DNA of 12,798 nt from Candidatus Cloacimonadota bacterium (GCA_004375785.1 SOKM01000025.1:1-12798), one strand, 5' to 3'; positions 1-7,038 are shown, numbered from the stretch's first letter. Numbers and translations: made by a program. Notes: generated from the letters alone by a model not told the origin.

Positions 1-88
1 AGATTATTAGATGATCAGATTACCAGAGAAACAAATGAATAGAGAAGCAGAACACCAGATTAGCAGAAAATCAGATTATCAGAAGGGT
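1..88. repeat. Degenerate 8-base tandem array, left flank of four-helix gene 1
   Basis: Eleven consecutive 8-base units run without a phase slip, with consensus AGATTANC (for example AGATTATT, AGATGATC, AGATTACC, AGATTAGC, AGATTATC, AGAAGGGT). Units drift in sequence but keep the exact length and the leading AGA. The last unit supplies the AGAAGGG ribosome-binding site of the following gene. A second 8-base array in inverted sense lies beyond that gene at 528-615. The array may continue to the left of the window. Function is unknown. Confidence 0.85.
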
Positions 89-94
89 AAAATG

Positions 95-511
95 ATGAAG
101 CAGATGACTAAGAAACCAGAATGGAAAAATATCAAACCTTCTCATGAAAGGTTGTGGATATGGCAAAAAGCCCATACGCTTCATCTTGAAATTTGTAATA
201 TATGCAAGACAATACCGCATCATGAAAAGTTTAAACTCAGGATGCAAATAGAGCGTTCATCAAAATCTGTTGAGGATAACATCGCGGAAGGGAATGGAAG
301 TTATTATTACAACGATAAGATAAAGGGGTTTTTCACTGCCAGAAAAGAAGCCTGTGAGACCCAGAATCATCTCCGAGATATGGAAGATAAAAGTTATATA
401 ATGGCAAATAAAAGTCAAGAGATGATAGACGAATATGAGGAGATTAAACGTGGCATTAATGGGATGGTCAGGAGAATATCTAAAAAGAAGCAAAAATCAA
501 AAGGAAAATGA
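95..511 (+). CDS. Four-helix-bundle protein (S23/IVP, TIGR02436-like)
   Basis: This is a small helical protein of about 138 residues in the family first noticed inside 23S rRNA intervening sequences and related in fold to the Avd accessory proteins of diversity-generating retroelements. The family signature is visible: a LWIWQKAH stretch near the N-terminus, then a basic QIERSSKSVEDNIAEGNGS segment corresponding to the usual RAxxSxxxNIAEG motif, then an acidic/amphipathic helix with KEACETQNHL and a C-terminal helix ending in a lysine-rich tail. I place the start at ATG 95, seven bases after AGAAGGG; ATG 92 and ATG 104 are alternatives. An open frame extends up to 11, but that part is 8-base array sequence and is probably not native. 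No enzymatic residues are evident. The gene has no obvious link to the Hdr genes and sits between inverted arrays, so it looks like a separate cassette. Its biochemical role is unknown. Confidence 0.8.
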   Translation: MKQMTKKPEWKNIKPSHERLWIWQKAHTLHLEICNICKTIPHHEKFKLRMQIERSSKSVEDNIAEGNGSYYYNDKIKGFFTARKEACETQNHLRDMEDKSYIMANKSQEMIDEYEEIKRGINGMVRRISKKKQKSKGK

Positions 512-527
512 CTACTTCTAACCTTAA

Positions 528-615
528 TCTGATATTATTGTATTCTAATATTCTGATGTTCTATTATTTCATTACTCTGATACTCTGGTATTCTGATACT
601 CTGATATTCTTACCT
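528..615. repeat. Degenerate 8-base tandem array, right flank, inverted sense
   Basis: Eleven 8-base units with consensus TCTGATAT (TCTGATAT, TCTAATAT, TCTGATGT, TCTGATAC, TCTGGTAT and others) run in perfect phase. Read on the minus strand the unit is AGANTATC, close to the AGATTATC form of the left array, so the two arrays bracket the four-helix gene as inverted partners. It ends five bases before the hdrA1 ribosome-binding site and therefore forms most of the hdrA1 upstream region. I see no sigma70-like promoter in it. Confidence 0.85.
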
Positions 616-619
616 ATCT

Positions 620-625
620 GGAGGA
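620..625 (+). promoter_or_regulatory. Ribosome-binding site that fixes the TTG start of hdrA1
   Basis: GGAGGA lies four bases before TTG 630. From that TTG the frame reads straight into an FAD-binding GGGIGG motif. This site justifies extending hdrA1 upstream of the in-frame TGA instead of starting at the GTG at 858. Confidence 0.8.
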
Positions 626-629
626 CTTT

Positions 630-3600
630 TTGAGTAAAAAGATTGGAGCTGTTGCCGTCATTGGTGGAGGAATCGGAGGAATCCAGGCATCACTCGACCT
701 TGCGGATTCCGGTTTTAAGGTCTATCTTATAGAAACAAAACCGAGCATCGGGGGTCTGATGTCTCAACTCGACAAAACCTTTCCCACCAATGATTGCGCT
801 ATGTGAATAATTTCACCGAAACTTGTTGCCGCGGGTCGGCACAGGAATATAGAACTTGTGGTCAACACTGAGATTTCAGGAATTGAAGGTGAGCCGGGGA
901 ATTTCAAATTAAGTATAATTCGGAAACCAAGATATGTTGAACCATCAAAATGCACCGGATGCGGAGTCTGTGCACAATACTGTCCTGTAGAGGCAATAGA
1001 TACATATAATGCTGGGATGGGTGTTGTCCCTGGAATTTTTGTAGAATACCAACAGGCTGTTCCTCTTATCTATACAATCAACAGGGAAGTCTGTATAGGA
1101 TGTGGTCTCTGTGCTGAATACTGTGAAGCAGATGCAGTCGATTATTCCCAGAAAGAAAAAAAGCAGATTCTTGACGTGGGTGCAGTAATACTGGCAGCAG
1201 GTACTGAAACCTATGATGCAGAGACTCTTACAGAATACGGTTACGGAAGATTTAAAAATGTTGTCAATTCAAAAGAATTTGAACGTATCCTTTCTGCATC
1301 AGGTCCTTTTAGAGGACTCGTTCTCCGAGCATCAGATGGCGTGGAGCCAAACTCTATCGCCTTTATCCAGTGTGTCGGTTCGAGAAGCCTTGTAAAGGGT
1401 AATGAATACTGCTCGAGTGCCTGCTGTATGTATGCTGTTAAGGAAGCGGTTGTTGCAAAGGAACATCTTCACGGCCTTGATATAAACATCTTTTTTATGG
1501 ATATACGAGCTTATGGAAAGGATTTTGACAAATATGTAGAACGTGCAAAAGATTCAGGAATAAAATTCACACGCTCACGCGTATCCAATATAAAACAAGA
1601 TAATAAAACAAATAATCTCTGGATAACATACGAATCTGAAGATGGCAATCTAAAAACAGAAGAATTTGGGATGGTGGTTCTCTCTCACGGATTATGCACA
1701 TCTCCCTCTTCCAAAGAGCTTGCTGAAAAACTTGGGGTAGAACTCGACAGGTTCGGTTTCTGTAAAACAGATGAATTCTCACCTATTCAATCTTCACGTC
1801 CGGGAATTTTTGTCTCAGGTGCTTTCCAGGGTCCAAAGGATATTCCAGAAACCGTAATGCAATCAAGCGGTGCTGCTTCTTTGTGTTCAGAACTACTCAT
1901 TTCGGAACGTGGTGCATTGATTGAAAAAGAGGAATACCCTCCCAAAATTGAAGTCCTGGGTGTTGGCCCAAGAATTGGTGTTTTTGTCTGCTATTGTGGT
2001 ATTAATATTGGTGGTTATGTAGATGTGCCTGAAGTTGCAAAGTATGCTGAAAGCCTTGAAGGAGTCGTTTATGTCGATACGAATCTCTTCACCTGTTCAC
2101 AGGACAGCCAAGAACTCGTCAAACAAAAAATAACAGAACAGAAACTCAACAGGGTAGTTGTTGCATCCTGTACTCCAAGAACACATGAACCGCTTTTCCA
2201 GGAGACCTGCGAATCCGCCGGACTAAACAGATACCTTTTCTCGATGGCAAACATCCGTGACCAGTGCTCCTGGGTCCATATGCAGACACGAGAAGAGGCT
2301 ACGGAAAAGGCAAAAGATTTAGTCAGAATGGCAGTAGCAAAGGCAAGGCTTCTTGAACCATTAGAAAGGTTGACATTTGATTTAACAAAAAAAGGGCTTG
2401 TGATTGGTGGAGGTCTTGCGGGGATGACCGCTGCACTTGGTCTGGCACGACAGGGCTACGAAGCAATCCTTGTAGAGAGAGAAAAAGAACTCGGCGGTAA
2501 TCTGAGTCACATATACTATACACCCTCTGGAAAAGATGTTCAGGTACTTCTGAAATCATTGATTAAACAGGTAAAAGATGAACAGAATATTACTATTTAT
2601 ACAAATTCAGAAATTACTGAGATTGATGGATTCATAGGCAACTACAGAACGAAGATAAAGGAAAAGGATTCTAATGGAGAGAAAGAGGTAGAGCACGGAA
2701 TTGTTATTATTGCGACAGGTGGAAAAGAAAATAAACCAAAAGAATACCTCTACGGAAAAAATGATAAGATTATTACACAGAGAGAACTTGAAGAAAATCT
2801 TTCAAATCCGAAATCCAAAATCCTAAATCCTAAATCCGTAGTTATGATCCAATGTGTTGAATCACGTGATGATAAAAATGCTTACTGCAGCAGATACTGC
2901 TGCACTCAGGCGGTCAAGAATGGACTTAAAATAAAAGAGAAATTTCCTGAATCTTCTATTTACATCCTTTACAGGGACATCAGAACTTACGGCACAAAAG
3001 AGGTCTATTTCAATGAAGCACGGGAAAAAGGTATTATTTTTATTCGTTATGACGAAAATAATAAACCTGAAATTTCCGAAGAGAATGGCAACATCAATGT
3101 GGTTGTGAATGACCACCTTCTTAAACGAGACCTCTCTATTGTTTGTGACTATCTTGTTCTCAGTCCAGGCATGTTACCCCAGGACGACAATGAAGATTAC
3201 GCTAAAATGCTTAAAGTTCCGCTAAATGAGGATGGCTTCTTTCTTGAAGCACATATGAAATTGCGTCCCGTTGATTTTGCAACAGACGGTATCTATATGT
3301 GCGGAATCTGCCATTCTCCTAAGATGCTCGATGAAACAATTGCCCAGGCAAATGCTGCTGTTTCAAGGGCATGTACCATACTTTCCCAGGATGTTGTTAA
3401 AGCAGACGGAACAGTTGCCTATGTGAATAAATACAAGTGTGCTGCCTGTGGAACCTGCGAAACTGTCTGTGCATTCGGCGCAGTTAAGGTTGTTGAGAAA
3501 GAGACCAGAGGAGGGATTGAGAGATACGCAGAGGTAACAGAAGCTCTATGTAAAGGTTGTGGAGCCTGTGCCTCAAGCTGCAGAATGTCAGCAATTGATA

Positions 3601-3650
3601 TAAGGGGCTATGCTGACAAAGATATTATAGCAATAATAGAAAACTTTTAA
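630..3650 (+). CDS. hdrA: Long HdrA, selenocysteine form: bifurcating flavoprotein subunit
   Basis: This is the FAD-containing core subunit of a cytoplasmic heterodisulfide-reductase-type complex, 1006 residues if TGA 804 is read as Sec59. Domains in order: FAD-binding GGGIGG (residues 12-17); the TNDCAMU segment (C56xxU59) where the family has CxxC; two [4Fe-4S] motifs at C108/111/114/118 and C155/158/161/165; the HdrA signature CVGSR followed by YCSSACCMYA (C248 to about C266); a middle region with CYCG and SCTPRTHEP; a second FAD module from about residue 588 (VIGGGLAG) with a second YCSRYCC motif; and a C-terminal two-cluster ferredoxin from about residue 937. It is much longer than methanogen HdrA (about 650) and resembles the doubled HdrA of anaerobic bacteria. 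HdrA2 at 8170 has the same layout with cysteine. The start is TTG with GGAGGA four bases upstream. A five-unit 7-mer expansion lies inside at 2804-2838. A caller that ignores Sec would start at GTG 858 and lose the first FAD motif. The family call is secure; Sec insertion is inferred. Confidence 0.9.
804..806 (+). other. In-frame TGA read as selenocysteine (HdrA1 Sec59)
   Basis: The frame is open from TTG 630 to TAA 3650 except for this TGA, and conserved HdrA sequence continues on both sides (TNDCAM before, IISPKLVAAGRH after). The residue replaced is the second cysteine of the CxxC seen at positions 53 and 56 of HdrA2. HdrA selenoproteins are known in some methanogens and in Deltaproteobacteria. 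The hairpin at 822-845 supports recoding. Confidence 0.88.
822..845 (+). promoter_or_regulatory. SECIS-like hairpin of hdrA1
   Basis: A hairpin starts 16 bases after the TGA. The lower stem is CTTG (822-825) with CAGG (842-845), including one T-G wobble. T826 is bulged. The upper stem is TGCCG (827-831) with CGGCA (837-841), and the loop is CGGGT with G at its second position. A bulged U on the 5' arm five pairs below a G-containing loop resembles the E. coli fdhF element recognised by SelB. It lies in the coding sequence, as bacterial SECIS elements do. Confidence 0.7.
2804..2838 (+). repeat. In-frame 7-base tandem repeat inside hdrA1
   Basis: Five perfect-phase 7-mers of the form AAATCCN (N = G, A, T, T, G) encode NPKSKILNPKS just before the conserved VVMIQC segment. 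The matching site in hdrA2 (10320-10333) has only two units, giving NPKS then LVMIQC. The difference of three units is 21 bases, exactly seven codons, so the frame is kept. Confidence 0.9.
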
Positions 3651-3685
3651 CCCTTAATCGTTATGGCAAAAGAAATGCAAGTAGC

Positions 3686-3797
3686 GTTGGGGCTTGTCCC
3701 CAACATTGGTAAACCGAGATTGCTTCCCTTCGCAGGAGTTTACCTTTGAGCGAAGCGAAGGGCTCAGGACAAGCTCCAATACGATACTCGCAATGAC
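3686..3797. repeat. Nested inverted-repeat element between hdrA1 and mvhD
   Basis: Most of the 185-base gap 3651-3835 is palindromic. GTTGGGG (3686-3692) pairs with CCCCAAC (3698-3704). Alternatively, GGGGCTTGTCC (3689-3699) pairs with GGACAAGCTCC (3767-3777) over a longer range with one mismatch. Inside, CCCTTCGC (3726-3733) pairs with GCGAAGGG (3755-3762), and GATTGC at 3718 faces GCAATGAC at 3790. It looks like a dispersed REP/MITE-like element. It carries no gene and is not followed by a clean T-run, so I do not call it a terminator. Confidence 0.65.
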
Positions 3798-3835
3798 AGC
3801 CTTTTTTGAAATGAATCGCAGTTAACTGAATATTT

Positions 3836-4324
3836 ATGAAAAAGAAAATGGAAAAAGAAAAGAAGGAATGGGAACCGAGGATAATCGCATTCCTCTGCAC
3901 CTGGTGAGCATTTGCAGCCGCAGACCTGGCAGGTGTGTCAAGGTTCCAGTATCCTCCAAATATTGAAATAGTGCGCGTTCCGTGCACTGGCAGGGTCAAC
4001 CCGCTCTTTATATTGAAGAGTCTACAACGCGGAGCCGATGGTGTTCTTGTTGCTGGATGTTACCCGGGTGAGTGCCATTATTCAACAGGCAATCTTTACG
4101 CACGAAGAAAGTTCCTAATGCTCAAAAGTTTGCTGGAATACCTTGGACTTGAGAAAGGAAGGCTGCAACTTGCCTGGCTCTCATCGGCAGAAGCGGAAAG
4201 GTTCGTAAAGATTGCAAAAGAGACTATTGAGTTAGTCAGAAAACTTGGTCCAGCAAAGAAACTCGTAAAGAAGAAATTTGCCACAGAAAGACACAGAAAA
4301 ACACAGAAAAATAATGAAAAATAA
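3836..4324 (+). CDS. mvhD: MvhD/FlxD family [2Fe-2S] subunit, selenocysteine form
   Basis: This small iron-sulfur protein passes electrons from a hydrogenase, formate dehydrogenase or Flx module to HdrA. With TGA 3905 read as Sec24 it has 162 residues, near the family size. Visible family features: IIAFLCTWU (C21xxU24; the family has FLCNWC), then AADLAGVSR, VPCTGR (C50), and GCYPGECHY (C75, C80). The start is uncertain: ATG 3836 and ATG 3848 are both in frame and neither has a good ribosome-binding site, perhaps because the repeat at 3686-3797 displaced the native leader. Without Sec decoding a caller would begin at GTG 3935 and lose the first two ligands. The last dozen or so residues (from about ATERHRKTQ) are encoded by a 10-base array and are unlikely to be native. 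Its position after hdrA1 fits the known HdrA-MvhD contact. No hydrogenase genes are present, so it probably serves the Flx-type module. Confidence 0.88.
3905..3907 (+). other. In-frame TGA read as selenocysteine (MvhD Sec24)
   Basis: TGA falls in the MvhD hallmark segment, reading CTW-U-AFAAADLAG in an otherwise open frame from 3836 to 4324. The family has cysteine there. VhuD-type selenoproteins with Sec at this cysteine are known in methanogens, and MvhD selenoproteins have been reported in some anaerobic bacteria. Confidence 0.88.
3921..3937 (+). promoter_or_regulatory. SECIS-like hairpin of mvhD
   Basis: ACCT (3924-3927) pairs with AGGT (3931-3934) around a GGC loop. After a G-G mismatch, CA (3921-3922) pairs with TG (3936-3937). 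The loop G is the 24th base counting the T of TGA as 1, close to the spacing in E. coli fdhF. The stem is shorter and less convincing than that of hdrA1. Confidence 0.5.
4282..4321. repeat. 10-base-period array overlapping the 3' end of mvhD
   Basis: Four units in phase: CACAGAAAGA, CACAGAAAAA, CACAGAAAAA, TAATGAAAAA. They form the last codons of mvhD. The same CACAGA 10-base family reappears at 12745-12794. Confidence 0.8.
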
Positions 4325-4356
4325 TCTAAATCCGGACATAAGACTCTCACATTTCT

Positions 4357-4437
4357 GGAGTAGCAGAGCTTGCTCTGCGCTTCTTAATGCGAGACAAAAC
4401 TCGCTACCTCATTGTGCGAAACAAGTTTCGCTACTCC
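4357..4437. repeat. Three-hairpin palindromic repeat with closing outer stem
   Basis: The outer arms GGAGTAGC (4357-4364) and GCTACTCC (4430-4437) are perfect inverted repeats. Between and overlapping them are three hairpins: GCAGAGC-TT-GCTCTGC (4363-4378), GCGAG-ACAAAA-CTCGC (4389-4404) and GCGAAAC-AA-GTTTCGC (4416-4431). The fold is cloverleaf-like but lacks tRNA features such as GTTCGA or CCA. It fills the gap between mvhD and the next gene and is probably a non-autonomous dispersed repeat. Confidence 0.75.
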
Positions 4438-4460
4438 AAATCAAAAAAAGATAACAAAAA

Positions 4461-5435
4461 ATGGAAAAGATAGAGAAAAAGATAAGAGAAATTGCAGGTA
4501 AACTGCTGAAAGACGAAAAAGTAAAACTTGTTATTGGCTTTGAAAATGGGACACTCCCAATGAAAGCCAGACCAACTTTCATAAAGATACAGGAAAACGT
4601 TGAAAAACTTGTCTGGAATTCATTGTGCGAGAATAACCTTGCAGTATATATTCCATTTTATAGACAACTCATGGATAAAGGGGATAAAATAGGAGTGATT
4701 GCAAAAGGATGTGATGCGCGGTCACTGGTTTTACACTTCCAGGAAAATGTTGCAAAAAGAGAACAAATAGTTATTATCGCAATTCCCTGTGATGGAATGC
4801 TCGACAGAAGGAAAATTGAGAAAGAGGTTTTCCCGAATGAAATTACTGAATTATCTGAGAACGGCGATACTATAGTAATTAAAGGAAAGGAATTTGAGAA
4901 GACATTCAAAAAAACTGATTTTCTCTGCGACGACTGCAATACCTGCACTCATAGAAAACCTGTTCTGTATGATGAACTTGTTGAAAGTAGCACAAAGGAG
5001 AGTGAGAAATCAGGGGATTATGGTAAAATAAAAGAATTTGAGTCAAAAGAACAGGATAAGAGATGGAAACTCTTTACCGATGAAGTAAGCAGGTGCATCC
5101 GATGTTACGCCTGCAGAAATGCCTGTCCATCTTGCTACTGTAAAGAATGTTTCGTAGATTGCACCAACCCTCAATGGATTGGGACGACAATTGATGAGAA
5201 AACAGACCTTGAGCTTTTCCAGATAATTCGCACTTTTCATACTGCCGGAAGGTGTGTGAACTGCGGAAGCTGCACACGTGCCTGTCCTATGGATATTGAT
5301 ATTTCACTCCTTGTGAACAAACTATCCATTGATGCCAAAAGATTATTTGACTATGAGACAGGTCTTGATATTGAGGGAAAACCAGTTTTGAATAAATATA
5401 GCGAGGATGATTCTAATGAAGGATTCTTTGAATAA
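4461..5435 (+). CDS. FlxC/FdhB-FrhB-like 4Fe-4S dicluster subunit
   Basis: This cytoplasmic electron-transfer protein of 324 residues has no signal peptide or membrane segment. The N-terminal half has the GVIAKGCDARS and AIPCDGM motifs of FrhB/FdhB-type subunits, followed by a cysteine cluster CDDCNTC around residue 155. The C-terminal half has two ferredoxin motifs: C212/C215/C218/C222 followed by an extra CYCKEC, and C265/C268/C271/C275. The context (HdrA, MvhD, a second dicluster protein and an FAD/NAD subunit) is that of the FlxABCD-HdrABC operons of sulfate reducers and other anaerobes, so it most likely relays electrons between the FlxA flavin and MvhD. The start is ATG 4461, with only an A-rich leader and no clear ribosome-binding site; the repeat at 4357-4437 ends 23 bases upstream. 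Its 3' end overlaps the next gene. The exact subunit name is uncertain because FlxB and FlxC cannot be separated by eye. Confidence 0.75.
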   Translation: MEKIEKKIREIAGKLLKDEKVKLVIGFENGTLPMKARPTFIKIQENVEKLVWNSLCENNLAVYIPFYRQLMDKGDKIGVIAKGCDARSLVLHFQENVAKREQIVIIAIPCDGMLDRRKIEKEVFPNEITELSENGDTIVIKGKEFEKTFKKTDFLCDDCNTCTHRKPVLYDELVESSTKESEKSGDYGKIKEFESKEQDKRWKLFTDEVSRCIRCYACRNACPSCYCKECFVDCTNPQWIGTTIDEKTDLELFQIIRTFHTAGRCVNCGSCTRACPMDIDISLLVNKLSIDAKRLFDYETGLDIEGKPVLNKYSEDDSNEGFFE

Positions 5436-6468
5436 TATGAAATATATAGAGAAGAATAAATTAGTTGAACTCATAAAAGAGTTGAAAAAGGACTATATTT
5501 TGATAGCGCCTGTAAAGTTAAAGAATTTTGTCCTGTTTCGCGAGTTAAAAGAAAATGAAGAACCTTACCTTGATTTCTTGAATTCGAGAAATTCCCCGAA
5601 AGAATTCTTCTTTCCTCAGACCGAGAACATTGTTGAATTTGAAGGTATCATAGATAAAAGAGTATCTAAACTTGAAGATATAAAAAATAAAAAACGTATA
5701 ATTCTTGGAATGCGTCCCTGTGATATTAAAAGTATTCTTATCCTTGACAAACTTTTTATCAATGAAGACTATGTTGATAATTACTATAAAAGATTGCGAG
5801 ATAACACACTGATTTTTGGTTTTGGCTGTAATAAACCAAGAACAACCTGTTTCTGCACTTCATTTGAAAGCGGCCCATTTTTCAAAGAAGGCTCTGATGG
5901 ATTCATCACTGCTATTGGCGATAAATTTATCATTGAAGGAATTACAGAAGGTGGGAAAAAACTTATCGAGAAACTGGAGAATGCTGATAAAGATATGGTT
6001 AAGGCTAAAGGAGAAATCGAAAAGAATGCGAATGATACTGTTCCCTCTTCTGTCAAAGTAGAAAAGATTCCCGAAAAACTGAGGGAAATGTTTGAACACC
6101 CTATTTGGGAAGAGATAAGCGAGAGATGTCTTGGGTGCGGTGTCTGCACATACCTCTGCCCCACCTGCCACTGTTTCGATATACAGGACGAGGTAATAAA
6201 TGAAAGAGGCAGAAGAGTCAAGAACTGGGATTCCTGTATGTTTCCGATATTCACACTTCACGGCTCCGGCCATCAACCCAGGGAATTCCGATACCAGAGA
6301 ATGCGACAGCGGATTATGCACAAATTCAATTATTACGAAGAGAACTTCGGAGTGATAGCATGCTGTGGATGTGGAAGATGTATAACCCAGTGCCCTGTGA
6401 ATATTGATGTAAGAGAGATAATTAGTTCAATTAAAAATGTAAAATTAACAATTAGCAATGAAAAATGA
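5416..6468 (+). CDS. FlxB-like / sulfhydrogenase-beta (HydB, AsrA) type 4Fe-4S subunit
   Basis: This is an Fe-S subunit of about 350 residues in the family that includes the sulfhydrogenase beta subunit and anaerobic sulfite reductase subunit A. Family motifs in order: GMRPCDIKSILILDKLF (around residue 96), CNKPRTTCFCTSFESGPFF (about residue 137), then ferredoxin motifs C238/C241/C244/C248 with an extra TCHC, and C316/C317/C319/C322/C326. It would carry electrons between the NAD(P)H flavoprotein and the Hdr side. I prefer ATG 5416, nine bases after GAGG; ATG 5407 (no spacing) and ATG 5437 (one base after the upstream stop, best match to the usual family N-terminus) are alternatives. All imply translational coupling to the previous gene. 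The last 13 or so residues (from about IKNVKLTISNEK) and the TGA stop are encoded by the 7-base array that begins at 6428, so the native C-terminus seems to have been replaced. Confidence 0.82.
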   Translation: MKDSLNNMKYIEKNKLVELIKELKKDYILIAPVKLKNFVLFRELKENEEPYLDFLNSRNSPKEFFFPQTENIVEFEGIIDKRVSKLEDIKNKKRIILGMRPCDIKSILILDKLFINEDYVDNYYKRLRDNTLIFGFGCNKPRTTCFCTSFESGPFFKEGSDGFITAIGDKFIIEGITEGGKKLIEKLENADKDMVKAKGEIEKNANDTVPSSVKVEKIPEKLREMFEHPIWEEISERCLGCGVCTYLCPTCHCFDIQDEVINERGRRVKNWDSCMFPIFTLHGSGHQPREFRYQRMRQRIMHKFNYYEENFGVIACCGCGRCITQCPVNIDVREIISSIKNVKLTISNEK

Positions 6469-6653
6469 AAAAACCGTAACTAATCAATTAACAATGCAAA
6501 ATTAGCAGTTAACAATGCAAAATGAAAAAACCGTAACTAATCAATTAACAATGTAAAATTAACAGTTAGCAATGAAAAATGAAAAACCGATAGTGAACAA
6601 TTCAAAATTACCAATTAACAATGTAAAATTAACAGTTAGCAATGAAAAATGAA
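6428..6653. repeat. 7-base-period array, left flank of four-helix gene 2
   Basis: About thirty-two 7-base units (CAATTAA, CAATTAG, CAATGAA, AAATTAA, AAATGAA, CAGTTAG and similar) run in one phase apart from single-base slips at 6484 and 6541. On top of this lie longer repeats: CAATTAA restarts at 6428, 6485, 6542 and 6612, spaced 57, 57 and 70 bases, and AAAAACCG recurs in three of them. The TGA of the upstream gene and the ATG of the downstream gene both fall in AAATGAA units. This accounts for the whole 180-base intergenic gap. Confidence 0.88.
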
Positions 6654-7023
6654 AAAAAACGGAGATAATCTAGCAGAGCGCTTGCTCGATTTTGCAGTCC
6701 GAATCATTAAACTTGTAAACACTCTGCCAAAAACAGCTGTTGGAAAACATATTGGTGGACAACTTATGAGAGCGGGAACATCAGCAGGTTCTAATTATGA
6801 AGAAGCATGCGGAGCCGAATCCAGAGCTGATTTTGTCCACAAGTTAGGTATTGTTTTGAAAGAACTCAAAGAATCGCGTTTTTGGTTACGAATCATTCAC
6901 CGCACTGAGATAATATCTTTTCAACGCGTTGAGTCTCTTATTGAAGAGTGTGAAGAATTATGTGCTATAATTGCAAAGAGTATTATAACAGCGAAAGGAC
7001 GGAAAAAAGATTATATCAATTAA
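6649..7023 (+). CDS. Four-helix-bundle protein (S23/IVP, TIGR02436-like), second copy
   Basis: This is a 124-residue helical protein of the same family as the gene at 95-511 but a different subgroup with little direct similarity. Family hallmarks: LAERLLDFAVRIIKL, then QLMRAGTSAGSNYEEACGAES (the RAxxSxxxNxxEA region, residues about 42-62), then FVHKLGIVLKELKESRFWLR and an EELCAIIAKS helix. The ATG lies inside the last 7-base unit of the array; no ribosome-binding site precedes it, and the only GGAG is downstream of this ATG. It interrupts an otherwise compact enzyme operon, with arrays of opposite sense on either side, as at the first locus. No catalytic residues are recognisable. Function is unknown; nucleic-acid binding is only an inference from Avd-like relatives. 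Confidence 0.82.
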   Translation: MKKNGDNLAERLLDFAVRIIKLVNTLPKTAVGKHIGGQLMRAGTSAGSNYEEACGAESRADFVHKLGIVLKELKESRFWLRIIHRTEIISFQRVESLIEECEELCAIIAKSIITAKGRKKDYIN

Positions 7024-7038
7024 GAATGCAAAATGAAA

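Noticed and set aside
95..511. 23S rRNA intervening sequence
   Set aside because: The protein family is the one found in such sequences, but no rRNA sequence flanks either four-helix gene.
804..3907. hdrA1 and mvhD as pseudogenes with premature TGA stops
   Set aside because: Both TGAs replace family cysteines, conserved sequence continues in frame on both sides, and both are followed by SECIS-like hairpins at suitable distance. Random nonsense mutations would not hit the CxxC second cysteine in both genes.
4357..4437. tRNA or tRNA-like gene, including a tRNA-Sec candidate
   Set aside because: The fold has three hairpins and a closing stem, but the loops are only 2 or 6 bases, with no anticodon loop, no GTTCGA T-loop and no CCA end.
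5784..6254. Long minus-strand open frames opposite the Fe-S subunit genes and elsewhere
   Set aside because: They lie antisense to genes with clear family motifs, lack ribosome sites and encode low-complexity sequence. All are treated as shadows of the real genes.
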